DNA of 64,000 bases from Clostridium_X cadaveris (GCF_039521325.1 NZ_BAAACD010000019.1), one strand, 5' to 3'. Shown: positions 53,371-62,279, numbered from the stretch's first letter. A program made the numbers and translations. The notes: generated from the sequence alone by a model not told the origin.

Positions 53371-54591
53371 ATGAAAATCTGCGGAATAATATGTGAATAT
53401 AATCCTTTTCATAAAGGGCATGAATATCATGTTTTAAAAACAAAAAAAGATACAAATTGTGATGTTGTCATAGGAATCATGAGCGGCAATTTTGCACAAA
53501 GAGGAATACCTACTATAATCGATAAGTGGGAGCGTACAAAAATGGCCTTATCAAGCGGTGTAGATCTAATAATAGAACTACCAGCAATTTTTGCATTGTC
53601 ATCTGCTGAAATCTTCGCAAAAGGCTCTATAGAGCTTTTAGACAAATTAAATGTTGTAGATTATGTTTCCTTCGGCTCTGAATGTGGTGATTTAAATATA
53701 ATAAATGTGATTGCAGAAGCTTTGGCTTATGAACCTTTTGAGTTTAAGATATATTTGAAAAAATATTTAGATACAGGTCTTCCCTTTCCAAGGGCCAGAG
53801 CTTTAGCTTTATCTGATTACTTTAAAGAAAAAAACATTTCATATGATGATTTTGATAAGATTTTAAATTCACCTAATAATCTTTTAGCTATAGAATACTG
53901 CAAAACTTTATTAAAGATAAATTCATCAATTACACCTTTTACAATTAAACGCCAAGGCAATGGATATAACGATATAGAGCTAAAAAATGCATTTGCTAGT
54001 GCATCTGCCATAAGGGAACATTTAAAATCTTCAAATACAAATATAAAATTTTTGGAAACCTATATGACTGAAAAGTCTATAGATTTAATGCAAAATCTAA
54101 TAGCCAAAGAATATAAATTTATTTTCCCAGAAGCTATTTTCCCATTTTTGAAATACAAAATTCTAACATCAGAAAATAATATATATAAAATTCCTGAAGC
54201 TTCTGAAGGGCTTGATAGAAAGATTTTAAAAGAAATATCTAACTCCGTTTCTTTAAAAGAACTTATTGAAAAAGTAAAAAGTAAACGCTATACCTATACA
54301 AGGATAAGCAGAATTTTATGCCAGTATTTCGTTGGTTTTGAAGAGTATGATATATACTCTTTACGAAAGTCAACCCCTGAGTATGCTAGAATTTTAGGGT
54401 TTAACTCTAAAGGTGCTGCCATATTGAAGGAAATAAAGAAAAGCAGCTCTATAAAATTAATAACGAAAGTTCCAAAAGAATGTAGTGATATGCTCTCGTT
54501 AGATTTAAAGGCTACTAGATCATATAGTGTACTTAATCCATTTATAGATCCATATGCCGATTTTAAAACATCACCTATAATAACAAAATAA
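53371..54591 (+). CDS. tmcAL: tRNA(Met) cytidine acetate ligase (YlbM/TmcAL)
   Basis: Forms N4-acetylcytidine at the wobble position of elongator tRNA-Met using acetate and ATP. The nucleotidyltransferase core begins ICGIICEYNPFHKGHEYHV (HxGH motif) and continues MSGNFAQRGIP. 406 residues. It lies next to pta-ackA, divergently transcribed; the shared link to acetate may be coincidental. ATAGGAGG precedes the ATG. Confidence 0.92.
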   Translation: MKICGIICEYNPFHKGHEYHVLKTKKDTNCDVVIGIMSGNFAQRGIPTIIDKWERTKMALSSGVDLIIELPAIFALSSAEIFAKGSIELLDKLNVVDYVSFGSECGDLNIINVIAEALAYEPFEFKIYLKKYLDTGLPFPRARALALSDYFKEKNISYDDFDKILNSPNNLLAIEYCKTLLKINSSITPFTIKRQGNGYNDIELKNAFASASAIREHLKSSNTNIKFLETYMTEKSIDLMQNLIAKEYKFIFPEAIFPFLKYKILTSENNIYKIPEASEGLDRKILKEISNSVSLKELIEKVKSKRYTYTRISRILCQYFVGFEEYDIYSLRKSTPEYARILGFNSKGAAILKEIKKSSSIKLITKVPKECSDMLSLDLKATRSYSVLNPFIDPYADFKTSPIITK

Positions 54592-54613
54592 TATAAGTCA
54601 CCATAGTTTCTCT

Positions 54614-54641
54614 GCATATTATAAGAATTCTTAAATATAAT
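54614..54641 (+). promoter_or_regulatory. Predicted sigma-E promoter of ylbJ
   Basis: GCATATT (54614-54620), 13-nt spacer, AATATAAT (54634-54641). The -35 matches the mother-cell sigma-E consensus kmATATT fully and the -10 matches CATACAAT at 6 of 8 positions. ylbJ is a sigma-E gene in B. subtilis. Confidence 0.55.
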
Positions 54642-54667
54642 TTCTATATAATACTTTCTGGAGGTTT

Positions 54668-55828
54668 ATGGTGATTTATTTATTATACTTATCATTATTA
54701 GGAATAATAGTACTAGTTTTTACCCTGGCTAAAGAAAAAAAATTCAATATTATATCAACAATACTGCTTACTCTTATAATAATATTTTTTATATTCAATC
54801 CTAAGGGAATAATGTCATCAGCAGTAGATGGAGCCATATTATTTTTCAACTCCGTCTTTCCAACTTTATTTCCTTTTTTAGTTGTTACCGGAATACTTAT
54901 TCAATGTGGAGGTGTACATATATATTCTAAGATATTAGGTCCATTCCTATGCAAACCTCTTAGGCTTCCAAAGGAAAGTAGCTTAACTTTAGTTGTAAGC
55001 ATATTGTGTGGGTATCCTCTAGGAGCCAAATACTCCTGTGATTTATATAACGAAAATCATATTTCTCTTACGCAGCTTCAAAGACTTTTAAACATAGCTT
55101 CAAACGTAGGACCTCTATTTATTTTAGGTACTATATGTACTGCTATGCTAAAAATTGAAGGTATTGCACCATATCTTTTGCTTATATCAAACTATGCTTC
55201 GTGCCTAATAATGTCTTTTTTGCTGCCAAAAGCATCAACTATAGGCATTCATGCCCCTTCTTATAAAAGTGATAAAAAAAATATCGGTGCTATACTTAAA
55301 GAAGCTTTAGATCAAGCTCTTGCAACATCTTTATCTGTAGGAAGCTTTATAGTAATATTTTCTGTATTTAATTTTGTAATAGGAAAGCTTGAAATATTTA
55401 ATTTACTTTTTTCTAAAGTTAGCACTCTTTTTAATATCCCTTTAGACGCCATAAGGGGAGTATTTTTTGGACTTATAGAGATAACTAATGGCTGCAATAT
55501 TTTATCTACCTGCAATATAGGATTCCCATTGAAATTGTCTCTTATAAGTTTTCTTTGCAGTTTCAGCGGATTGTGCATAATATTTCAAGTGTATTCTTTT
55601 ACTTATAAAATAAAAGATATATCTATGAAAAGATATATCTCTAGAAAATTCCTTCAAGGAATCATCAGTTTTATATTAACTTATGTACTATCCTCAATAG
55701 TAACTTTGGATGTTTCAACTATTGCCATATCCAAAAGTTATAATTTTGCATTCATGATTCCACTTGCAGTGTTGATGACTTTAACATTTTTAGCTTATAA
55801 AATCAAAAACTTACTTCATATCTCTTAA
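54668..55828 (+). CDS. ylbJ: Sporulation integral membrane protein YlbJ
   Basis: A 386-residue polytopic membrane protein of the nucleoside-recognition (Gate) domain family. It has FNSVFPTLFPFLVVTGILI, LCGYPLGAKYSCDLY and FFGLIEITNGC blocks. It is required for heat-resistant spores in B. subtilis. ATG at 54668 is only 3 nt after GGAGG, so the adjacent GTG at 54671 (6-nt spacing) may be the true start. It follows tmcAL and converges with the coiled-coil gene, overlapping by 18 bp. Confidence 0.9.
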   Translation: MVIYLLYLSLLGIIVLVFTLAKEKKFNIISTILLTLIIIFFIFNPKGIMSSAVDGAILFFNSVFPTLFPFLVVTGILIQCGGVHIYSKILGPFLCKPLRLPKESSLTLVVSILCGYPLGAKYSCDLYNENHISLTQLQRLLNIASNVGPLFILGTICTAMLKIEGIAPYLLLISNYASCLIMSFLLPKASTIGIHAPSYKSDKKNIGAILKEALDQALATSLSVGSFIVIFSVFNFVIGKLEIFNLLFSKVSTLFNIPLDAIRGVFFGLIEITNGCNILSTCNIGFPLKLSLISFLCSFSGLCIIFQVYSFTYKIKDISMKRYISRKFLQGIISFILTYVLSSIVTLDVSTIAISKSYNFAFMIPLAVLMTLTFLAYKIKNLLHIS

Positions 55829-56335
55829 CTCTTTGATATTGCTTCTAATGTCATCAGTTGAATCTGCCAGCTTTTCAGATATGGATGATAAATACTCATC
55901 CATATCTTTTTTCATAGATAGAATAAGTTCTTTTCCTCTTGCTTCTATTTCATTATCCAACTGGCATAACATCTCATCTGCATAATCCCTAGAACCAAGT
56001 CTTATTATTTTGGCTTCTCTTTGAGCTAAAGCTATTATTTCCTGCCCCTTCATTCTAGCTTCTTTAACTATATCATGATTATCTATCTGTTTTCTGATAA
56101 GTTCCTCGGTCTCTTTTTTGGTAGTTTCATATCTTACATTGGCCTCATCTAATATTCTGTCCTTTTCATTCAATACCCACTGAGCTTTCTTTAAGGCGTC
56201 TGGCAAATATGAGACCAAATCTTCCAAAATCTCATTCATTTCTTTCTTGTCAAGTATGACTTTCCCAGACATAGGCACTTTAGGTGCTGTATCTACAAGT
56301 TCTTGTAAATACTCTATTAACTCCATAACCTCCAT
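55811..56335 (-). CDS. Coiled-coil protein of unknown function next to coaD
   Basis: A 174-residue, mostly helical, charged protein with a coiled coil over about residues 45-125 (ALKKAQWVLNEKDRILDEA; EEL-rich heptads). Clostridial homologues are called ATPase-like, but no nucleotide motif is visible. The pattern resembles DivIVA or ATP synthase b-subunit stalks. The ATG at 56335 follows AGGGGGG. It is 14 nt downstream of coaD, so the two are co-transcribed. No function is assigned. Confidence 0.75.
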   Translation of the reverse strand: MEVMELIEYLQELVDTAPKVPMSGKVILDKKEMNEILEDLVSYLPDALKKAQWVLNEKDRILDEANVRYETTKKETEELIRKQIDNHDIVKEARMKGQEIIALAQREAKIIRLGSRDYADEMLCQLDNEIEARGKELILSMKKDMDEYLSSISEKLADSTDDIRSNIKELRDMK

Positions 56336-56349
56336 AATATCCCCCCTAA

Positions 56350-56826
56350 CTATTTGAGCTTTTCAAATACCAACGGTATAATGCTGTCTGGAACCAGCTC
56401 TTTTATGCATCCTCCAAATTTAGCAACTTGCTTTATGGCAGAAGAACTTAAATATGAATATTTAGCATTAGTCATCATAAATAAAGTTTCTATATCCGGG
56501 TCAAGCTTATTATTCATTAAAGCCATTTGAAATTCGTATTCAAAATCAGAAACAGCTCTAAGTCCCTTTATTATAACCTTTGCGTCTTCCTTCTTCATTA
56601 AATCTATAAGCAGACCATCAAAACTTTTAACTTTTACATTTTTATAAGGTTTAACTACACTTTCTATCATTTTAACTCTTTCGTCTATTGTAAATAAACC
56701 TTTTTTGTCCACGTTAACTAAAACTCCAACTATTACTTCATCAAATACTTTAGACGATCTTTCAATTATGTCTAAATGTCCATTAGTAATAGGATCAAAG
56801 CTACCTGGATATATAGCTTTTTTCAT
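56350..56826 (-). CDS. coaD: Phosphopantetheine adenylyltransferase
   Basis: Penultimate step of coenzyme A synthesis. AIYPGSFDPITNGHLDII carries the TxGH motif, and the YSYLSSSAIKQVAKFGG block is near the C terminus. 158 residues from the ATG at 56826 (AAGGAGG upstream); the longer frame to 56886 overlaps rsmD and is unsupported. The rsmD-coaD pair is conserved in Firmicutes. Confidence 0.96.
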   Translation of the reverse strand: MKKAIYPGSFDPITNGHLDIIERSSKVFDEVIVGVLVNVDKKGLFTIDERVKMIESVVKPYKNVKVKSFDGLLIDLMKKEDAKVIIKGLRAVSDFEYEFQMALMNNKLDPDIETLFMMTNAKYSYLSSSAIKQVAKFGGCIKELVPDSIIPLVFEKLK

Positions 56827-56827
56827 A

Positions 56828-57385
56828 TTAATCCTCCTTGTACTTGTAAAGACAGACAGTAGTATTTCCATACTTTCTGTGATCATATAGCTTTATCTTT
56901 GAAGAACCTTCGTAGATTTCCTCAATAGTATCTATCTTTGTCATTATAATTCCATCTTTTTGAAGAAGTTCATCTTCTTCTATTTTTTGCATTGCTTCTG
57001 GAATCATTTCTTTTCTATAAGGCGGATCTATAAAAATAACGTCAAATATTATTCCTTTTCTTTTAAAATCCTTTAATGCTGCATAAGAATTCATATTCAA
57101 GCATGTGCATTCCTCTTGAAACTTAAGATTTTCAACATTTTGTTTAAGCATAGGAAAAGTTGTAGGACTTTTGTCTATTAAATAACAAGTTTTTGCTCCT
57201 CTGCTCACCGCTTCTAATCCTAAGCTGCCACTACCAGCAAACATATCTAATACAACGGCATCTCTAACTTTGAATTGCAGTATATTAAACATTGCTTCCT
57301 TTACTCTGTCTAATGTTGGGCGCGTATCATAGGTTGGTGGCGATAAAAGCTTCCTTCCTCTAGCGCGTCCTGAGATAATTCTCAT
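56828..57385 (-). CDS. rsmD: 16S rRNA (guanine(966)-N2)-methyltransferase
   Basis: An AdoMet-dependent methyltransferase that modifies G966 of 16S rRNA. MRIISGRARGRKLLSP, the AdoMet loop VLDMFAGSGSLGLEAVSRGA and the catalytic DPPY in FIDPPYRKE are present. 185 residues. It ends 1 nt before the coaD start codon. Confidence 0.95.
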   Translation of the reverse strand: MRIISGRARGRKLLSPPTYDTRPTLDRVKEAMFNILQFKVRDAVVLDMFAGSGSLGLEAVSRGAKTCYLIDKSPTTFPMLKQNVENLKFQEECTCLNMNSYAALKDFKRKGIIFDVIFIDPPYRKEMIPEAMQKIEEDELLQKDGIIMTKIDTIEEIYEGSSKIKLYDHRKYGNTTVCLYKYKED

Positions 57386-57463
57386 TATGTCTCCTCCTTT
57401 TTTTGCTTTACTTCACTTTATATAACATATTACCATATTAATTTTAAATATAAAAGATTCTAA

Positions 57464-59488
57464 TCAATTAAAACATATATATTTAGTAGATTTTTCTAGA
57501 GAATTTATTATTTTTTTACAAAAATCGTAGTAATCATCATTGTTTAAAATATTTTGCGCTTCCATATTAGCAACTTTCAATATAGATGAATCTTCAATAA
57601 TACTGCTTAACACAAGTCCATCTTCTCCATGTTGATTTACGCCAAATAAATCTCCACTACCACGTATTTTAAGATCTTGCTCAGCAATAAAGAATCCATC
57701 ATTACTCATAGTCATGATTTCCATCCTTTTTTTAGTAACGTTGTTATTGGCCTTAGCCACAAGTATGCAATATGATTTATACTTTCCTCTTCCAACTCTT
57801 CCTCTTAGCTGATGAAGCTGAGATAATCCAAACCTCTCTGCATTTTCTATAATCATCACACTTGCATTTGGAACATTAACTCCTACTTCAATTACAGTGG
57901 TAGAAATCAAAACCCTTATTTCGCCAGATTTAAATCTCGTCATAATTTCATCTTTTTCTTTTCCCTTCATTTTACCATGAAGTATTCCCACTTCTACATT
58001 TTTAAAGTACTTAGTTTTAAGTTCATCATGTAAAGTCATCACATCTTTTAGCTTAAGTTCCTCATTTTCTTCTATAAGAGGTGATACCACATAAACCTGT
58101 CTCCCCTTATTTACCTCGTTTAATGCTAATTCATATGCCATATTTCTATTTTCATTATTATAATATAGAGTATCTATTTTCTGCCTTCCTGGAGGAAGTT
58201 CATCTATTATAGATATGTCCAAATCACTATATACATAAAGACTCAAAGTCCTAGGAATAGGTGTTGCCGTCATAACAAGAACATGAGCTGCTTCATTTTT
58301 ATTCACAAGTTTACTTCTTTGATGTACCCCAAACCTATGTTGTTCATCAGTTATTATCATACCAAGTTTCCGAAACTCTACATCATCTTCTAAAAGAGCA
58401 TGAGTACCAACTACGATCATAGGCTCTCCACTTTTTATTTTTTCCTTAATTCGCAATTTCTCTTTCTTTGAAGTACTTCCTACTAAAAGCTCTATACGAA
58501 TATCAAACTCTTTAAGAACTGTATTAAATTCATTGTAGTGCTGTGTAGCCAAAATTTCTGTAGGTGCCATCATAACGCCCTGATAACCATTTTTCACCAC
58601 ATTAAATATAGCAATAATTGCTACAATAGTCTTCCCACTTCCTACATCTCCTTGAACTAGTCTATTCATAGGTACAGGTTTCTTCTCATCCAGCAATATT
58701 TCCCTTACAACTCTTGTTTGTGCATTAGTAAGACTGAATGGAAGAGAACTTTTTAAAGAAGTCAGTTCTTCACTCATTTTTAAAGGTATTCCACACCTAT
58801 TACTCTTTATATGTTTCTTAAGAAGCAATATTTTCATGGAATATGTTAAAAGCTCTTGAAATTTCAATCTTCTTTTTGCTTCTTTTAATCCTTCTGGAGT
58901 TTTAGGAAAGTGTATGTTCCTTATAGCATCATTTAAGCTTATAAATTTATACTTCTCAACTATGTATTGAGGCATAGTCTCAATTATGTCTACTTTATCA
59001 ATCAAACTATGAATAAGTTTAGATATAAGCTTATTGTTAATTGCACTATTCAAACTATATTTAGGGCATATATTAGTTTCTTTTATATCTTTTGATGCCA
59101 TAATGGGATTAATTATCTCTAAATGATTTCCAATTCGTTTAACTTTTCCTATAAGCCTATACTCGCCTCCGATGAGAAAAGAATTTTTTATATAAGGTTG
59201 ATTGAAATACTTTACTTGAAGTACACTCCCTTTATATTCAAATAGCAAAGTGGTGAGATTTTTCCCAGTTCTAGTTCTTATAGTTCCATTAAAGCTCTTA
59301 TATGTACATTGTAAAATTACCTTTTCATCACCAGCTTCATTTATATCTATGTTAGAATTCAAATTTTCATAATCTCTAGGAAAGTATAAAAGTAGATCTA
59401 ACAAAGTAAATATACCTAATTTATTTAAAGCTTCACAGGTCTTATCACCTACACCTTTAAGTTCCTTAACAGATGCATAAATATTCAA
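57464..59488 (-). CDS. recG: ATP-dependent DNA helicase RecG
   Basis: A branch-migration helicase for stalled replication forks. N-terminal wedge/OB domain (about 1-230), Walker A GDVGSGKTIVAI near residue 285, DEQH box, TATPIPRT and the C-terminal helicase RGRVGRGKYKSYC. A TTG start at 59488 is proposed: AAAGGAGG is upstream and the protein then begins NIYASVKELKGVG like its relatives. The longer frame would run through the fakA terminator. 674 residues. Confidence 0.95.
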   Translation of the reverse strand: MNIYASVKELKGVGDKTCEALNKLGIFTLLDLLLYFPRDYENLNSNIDINEAGDEKVILQCTYKSFNGTIRTRTGKNLTTLLFEYKGSVLQVKYFNQPYIKNSFLIGGEYRLIGKVKRIGNHLEIINPIMASKDIKETNICPKYSLNSAINNKLISKLIHSLIDKVDIIETMPQYIVEKYKFISLNDAIRNIHFPKTPEGLKEAKRRLKFQELLTYSMKILLLKKHIKSNRCGIPLKMSEELTSLKSSLPFSLTNAQTRVVREILLDEKKPVPMNRLVQGDVGSGKTIVAIIAIFNVVKNGYQGVMMAPTEILATQHYNEFNTVLKEFDIRIELLVGSTSKKEKLRIKEKIKSGEPMIVVGTHALLEDDVEFRKLGMIITDEQHRFGVHQRSKLVNKNEAAHVLVMTATPIPRTLSLYVYSDLDISIIDELPPGRQKIDTLYYNNENRNMAYELALNEVNKGRQVYVVSPLIEENEELKLKDVMTLHDELKTKYFKNVEVGILHGKMKGKEKDEIMTRFKSGEIRVLISTTVIEVGVNVPNASVMIIENAERFGLSQLHQLRGRVGRGKYKSYCILVAKANNNVTKKRMEIMTMSNDGFFIAEQDLKIRGSGDLFGVNQHGEDGLVLSSIIEDSSILKVANMEAQNILNNDDYYDFCKKIINSLEKSTKYICFN

Positions 59489-59517
59489 AACCTTTTCACC
59501 TCCTTTAAATTTAAAAG

Positions 59518-59542
59518 CCACTAATATCAATGATATTAGTGG
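59518..59542 (-). terminator. Intrinsic terminator after fakA
   Basis: A perfect inverted repeat with arms ccactaatatca and tgatattagtgg and a 1-nt centre; it follows the fakA stop by about 10 nt. The trailing U-run is short. Confidence 0.7.
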
Positions 59543-59552
59543 CAATAATATT

Positions 59553-61196
59553 TTATTCAACTGATAATATAAAGTAATAAAGTGGTTGCTTTCCTGAGTA
59601 GCATTGAATGTCTAAGTCTTCATACTTTTCTTCAAGCTTTTCTGCAAATTCCTCAGCTTTTTCCTTCTCAACATCACTGCCATAGAAAATAGTTACAAGT
59701 TCACTATCCTCATCTACCATAGCTTCTAGGATTTTTTCAGTAGTTGAATAAACTTCCTCTCCTACTTCCTTTATTTTACCTTCTACAAGCCCTAAGATAT
59801 TTCCCTCTTTAATTTTTAATCCATCCATTTCAGTATCTCTTACTGCATAAGTTATGCTTCCTGTTTTAACAGTTTCTATACATTCTTTCATAACTTCTTC
59901 ATTTTCTTCAACATCAGCTTCAGGATTAAACATTGTAACACAAGTTATCCCTTGTGGAATACTTGTTGTTGGTATTACTACTACATTTTTATTTTCTACT
60001 AAATCAACTACTTGATTTGCAGCCATTATTATATTTTTGTTGTTTGGCAAAACAAAAATATTTTCAGCATTTATAAGCTCCACTGCTTTTATTATATCTT
60101 CAGTACTTGGATTCATAGTCTGACCACCTTCAATTATGTGATCTACTCCTAAGTCCTTAAATATATTTTCTATTCCTTCTCCCATAGCTACAGAAACAAA
60201 AGCATATTTCTTTGCTTCTTCGCTCTCTAGAGAAGTCGCCTCTTCAACATATCCATTTTCCTTGTTTTCAACTAAAAGGCTTCTATGTTCTTCTCTCATA
60301 TTATCAATTTTAATCTTTGATAATTCACCATACTTTAAGGCATGAGATAAAACCTTACCTGGATCATCTGTATGGATGTGCACTTTTATAACATCTTCAT
60401 ACCCCACTACAATCATGGAATCTCCAAGATTCGCTATATCACTTCTCAATGATTCGCTTCCGCTTACATCTCCTAAGACTATAAACTCTGTGCAATATCC
60501 AAAAGTTATTTCATGTTCCTCTAAATTATTTGCAGCTGAAACACCTTCTTTAGGTGCTGCATATTCTATGATGCTGGCTTCAATATTGTCTCTTAAAGCT
60601 TCATGTAATCCCTTTAATATTATAAGAAGACCCATTCCACCAGAGTCAACAACTTTTGCGCTCTTTAAAACAGGAAGCATATCTGGAGTTTTGTTAAGCA
60701 TCTCTTGACTCTTAACACAAACCTCATCCAAAAGTTCAACAATATCAGTCTTATTAGATGATACTGCCGCTTCTGCTGCGCTTCTTATTATTGTTAAAAT
60801 AGTTCCCTCTGTAGGTCTCATTACAGCCTTATACGCTGATTTGCTTCCTTCCATCAAAGCTTCTGAAAATTCTTTAGCATCAACTTCAACTTTATCAGCT
60901 AATCCCTTTGAAAGTCCTCTTAATATTTGAGATAAGATAACACCAGAGTTTCCTCTAGCTCCCATTAAGGCACCTTTCGCTAGTTTTTTAGAAATCTCTC
61001 CTATAGTTGCTGAACTCATATTTTCGATTTCTTTTGCCGCTGACTTAAATGTCATTGACATATTAGTTCCTGTATCTCCATCTGGAACCGGGAATACATT
61101 TAAAGAATTAACAAAGTCCTTTTGTTCGTCTAATTTATTGGAGGCATTAACTATCATGTTGTAAAACTGCCTACCATTAATTTTTGTATACTCCAT
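59553..61196 (-). CDS. fakA: Fatty acid kinase FakA / YloV (DAK domain protein)
   Basis: Phosphorylates FakB-bound fatty acids for phospholipid synthesis. The N-terminal DhaL-type ATPase domain (about 1-200) has NVFPVPDGDTGTNMS, MGARGNSGVILSQ and the PTEGTILTI block. The middle and C-terminal domains (about 210-547) include HIHTDDPGKVL and the FVLPNNKNI segment. 547 residues. It is 13 nt after yloU. FakB is not in the window. Confidence 0.92.
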   Translation of the reverse strand: MEYTKINGRQFYNMIVNASNKLDEQKDFVNSLNVFPVPDGDTGTNMSMTFKSAAKEIENMSSATIGEISKKLAKGALMGARGNSGVILSQILRGLSKGLADKVEVDAKEFSEALMEGSKSAYKAVMRPTEGTILTIIRSAAEAAVSSNKTDIVELLDEVCVKSQEMLNKTPDMLPVLKSAKVVDSGGMGLLIILKGLHEALRDNIEASIIEYAAPKEGVSAANNLEEHEITFGYCTEFIVLGDVSGSESLRSDIANLGDSMIVVGYEDVIKVHIHTDDPGKVLSHALKYGELSKIKIDNMREEHRSLLVENKENGYVEEATSLESEEAKKYAFVSVAMGEGIENIFKDLGVDHIIEGGQTMNPSTEDIIKAVELINAENIFVLPNNKNIIMAANQVVDLVENKNVVVIPTTSIPQGITCVTMFNPEADVEENEEVMKECIETVKTGSITYAVRDTEMDGLKIKEGNILGLVEGKIKEVGEEVYSTTEKILEAMVDEDSELVTIFYGSDVEKEKAEEFAEKLEEKYEDLDIQCYSGKQPLYYFILSVE

Positions 61197-61209
61197 TTTA
61201 CGTAACCTC

Positions 61210-61557
61210 CTAGACTCTTACACCCTGCACATTAACTGTTACTGAATTAACCTTTATGCCAGTATAATTTTCTACATTGTATCTTACCTTTTGAATTATA
61301 TTGTTAGCAATTACAGAAATTTTTGTTCCATACTCTACAATAACATATAAATCTATAGTTAATTCATCATTTTTATGACTTATCTTAACACCTTTGCTTA
61401 AGTTTTCAGCTCTTATTAACTCCCAAAATCCATCACTTGCATTTTTAGAAGCCATTCCAACCACACCATAACATTCCATTGTAGATAGTCCAACTATGTT
61501 TGCAATAACATCCTCTGCATAACCTACAAAACCTTTTTCATTGGAAAAACCTATCAT
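61210..61557 (-). CDS. yloU: Asp23/Gls24 family protein YloU
   Basis: A 115-residue Asp23-family protein, often cotranscribed with the fatty acid kinase gene and implicated in envelope stress. ENEKGFVGYAEDVIANIVGLSTM-type opening (here SNEKGFVGYAEDV), then VYVIVEYGTKI-like and YTGIKVNSVTVNVQGV blocks. AAGGAGG precedes the ATG. No catalytic residues are expected. Confidence 0.88.
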   Translation of the reverse strand: MIGFSNEKGFVGYAEDVIANIVGLSTMECYGVVGMASKNASDGFWELIRAENLSKGVKISHKNDELTIDLYVIVEYGTKISVIANNIIQKVRYNVENYTGIKVNSVTVNVQGVRV

Positions 61558-61668
61558 ATTAACGCCTCCTTGAAAAATTCCATATAGTATATTCTATATT
61601 AATTATACCATTTATTCAAGGAATTTAATTAATAATTACTTAAATTTAGTATTAATATTATATTTTAC

Positions 61669-61697
61669 TTGCTACTATTAAGGTTGTATGATAAAAT
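61669..61697 (+). promoter_or_regulatory. Sigma-A promoter of rpmB, extended -10
   Basis: TTGCTA (61669-61674), 17-nt spacer, TAAAAT (61692-61697), with TG one base before the -10. It is closely similar to the rpsB promoter. Confidence 0.7.
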
Positions 61698-61753
61698 AAT
61701 ATTTGTTCAAATTTGCGGCAAGTTGTTGCATGGTTAGAGGAGGTGTTTTTAGT

Positions 61754-61945
61754 ATGTCAAGAAAGTGCGAATACTGTGATAAGGGTGTAATCTCAGGAGT
61801 ACAATACAGTCACTCACATCGTCAATCAAAGAGAAAATGGGCTCCAAACATAAAGAGAGTTAAAGCAATCGTTAATGGAACACCTAAAACTGTTCATGTA
61901 TGTACAAGATGCTTACGTTCAGGTAAGGTTCAACGTGCGATATAA
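61754..61945 (+). CDS. rpmB: 50S ribosomal protein L28 (zinc-binding form)
   Basis: 63 residues starting MSRKCEYCDKGVISG. Two CxxC pairs (CEYC near the N terminus and CTRC near the C terminus) mark the zinc-ribbon form of L28. The ATG at 61754 has GAGGAGG upstream; the frame opens earlier at 61703 without support. Plus strand, divergent from yloU-fakA and convergent with spoVM, as in B. subtilis. Confidence 0.96.
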   Translation: MSRKCEYCDKGVISGVQYSHSHRQSKRKWAPNIKRVKAIVNGTPKTVHVCTRCLRSGKVQRAI

Positions 61946-61952
61946 AAAATAA

Positions 61953-61986
61953 AAAAATGCAGTTGTTTATACAATTGCATTTTTTT
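61953..61986 (+). terminator. Intrinsic terminator after rpmB (possibly bidirectional)
   Basis: aaaaatgcagttgt and acaattgcattttt arms with a 4-nt loop and T-runs on both sides. It sits between convergent rpmB and spoVM and could serve both. Confidence 0.82.
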
Positions 61987-62016
61987 ATTTTATGATTTAT
62001 GTTTTTATAATTCATT

Positions 62017-62088
62017 TTACTTTTTCCGTTTAAAAATTTTAACAATCCTTGATAGACATTTTGGAAGCTTAAAAGCTACAATTCTCAT
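62017..62088 (-). CDS. spoVM: Stage V sporulation protein SpoVM (23 residues)
   Basis: A 24-codon frame encoding MRIVAFKLPKCLSRIVKIFK ending RKK, preceded by AGGGGG at 7 nt. It matches SpoVM, the amphipathic peptide that recognises the convex forespore membrane and recruits SpoIVA for coat assembly; the KLP motif with a following amphipathic helix is diagnostic. Its place between the thiN gene and rpmB is that of B. subtilis spoVM. It is far below usual gene-calling length. Sporulation sigma control is expected. Confidence 0.9.
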   Translation of the reverse strand: MRIVAFKLPKCLSRIVKIFKRKK

Positions 62089-62114
62089 TTTATTTCCCCC
62101 TTCATTTTTATCTC

Positions 62115-62279
62115 CTACCTACGCCATTTTTCTGATAAGCACCATCCAACGTAAACTAAGGCACCTCCACCCAGTAGTAGCCATCCCCAAACGGGCATTA
62201 TAACAGCTATGAGCATACCTGCGCCTATGGACATTATCGCAATTCCAATTATATTTTTACCGCAACATTTTCTGGACAA
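62115..62279 (-). CDS. Small two-span membrane protein upstream of spoVM
   Basis: A reading frame of about 54 residues from a TTG at 62279 (GGTGA 5 nt upstream): SRKCCGKNIIGIAIMSIG, then two hydrophobic spans separated by PVWGW, ending CLSEKWRR. A longer version from a GTG at 62321 would begin inside the thiN terminator loop. It is 27 nt ahead of spoVM on the same strand and so is probably co-expressed. I do not recognise the family; function is unknown. Confidence 0.6.
   Translation of the reverse strand: MSRKCCGKNIIGIAIMSIGAGMLIAVIMPVWGWLLLGGGALVYVGWCLSEKWRR

Noticed and set aside
56827..56886. 20-codon N-terminal extension of coaD into rsmD
   Set aside because: It lacks a ribosome binding site; the ATG at 56826 has AAGGAGG and gives the family length.
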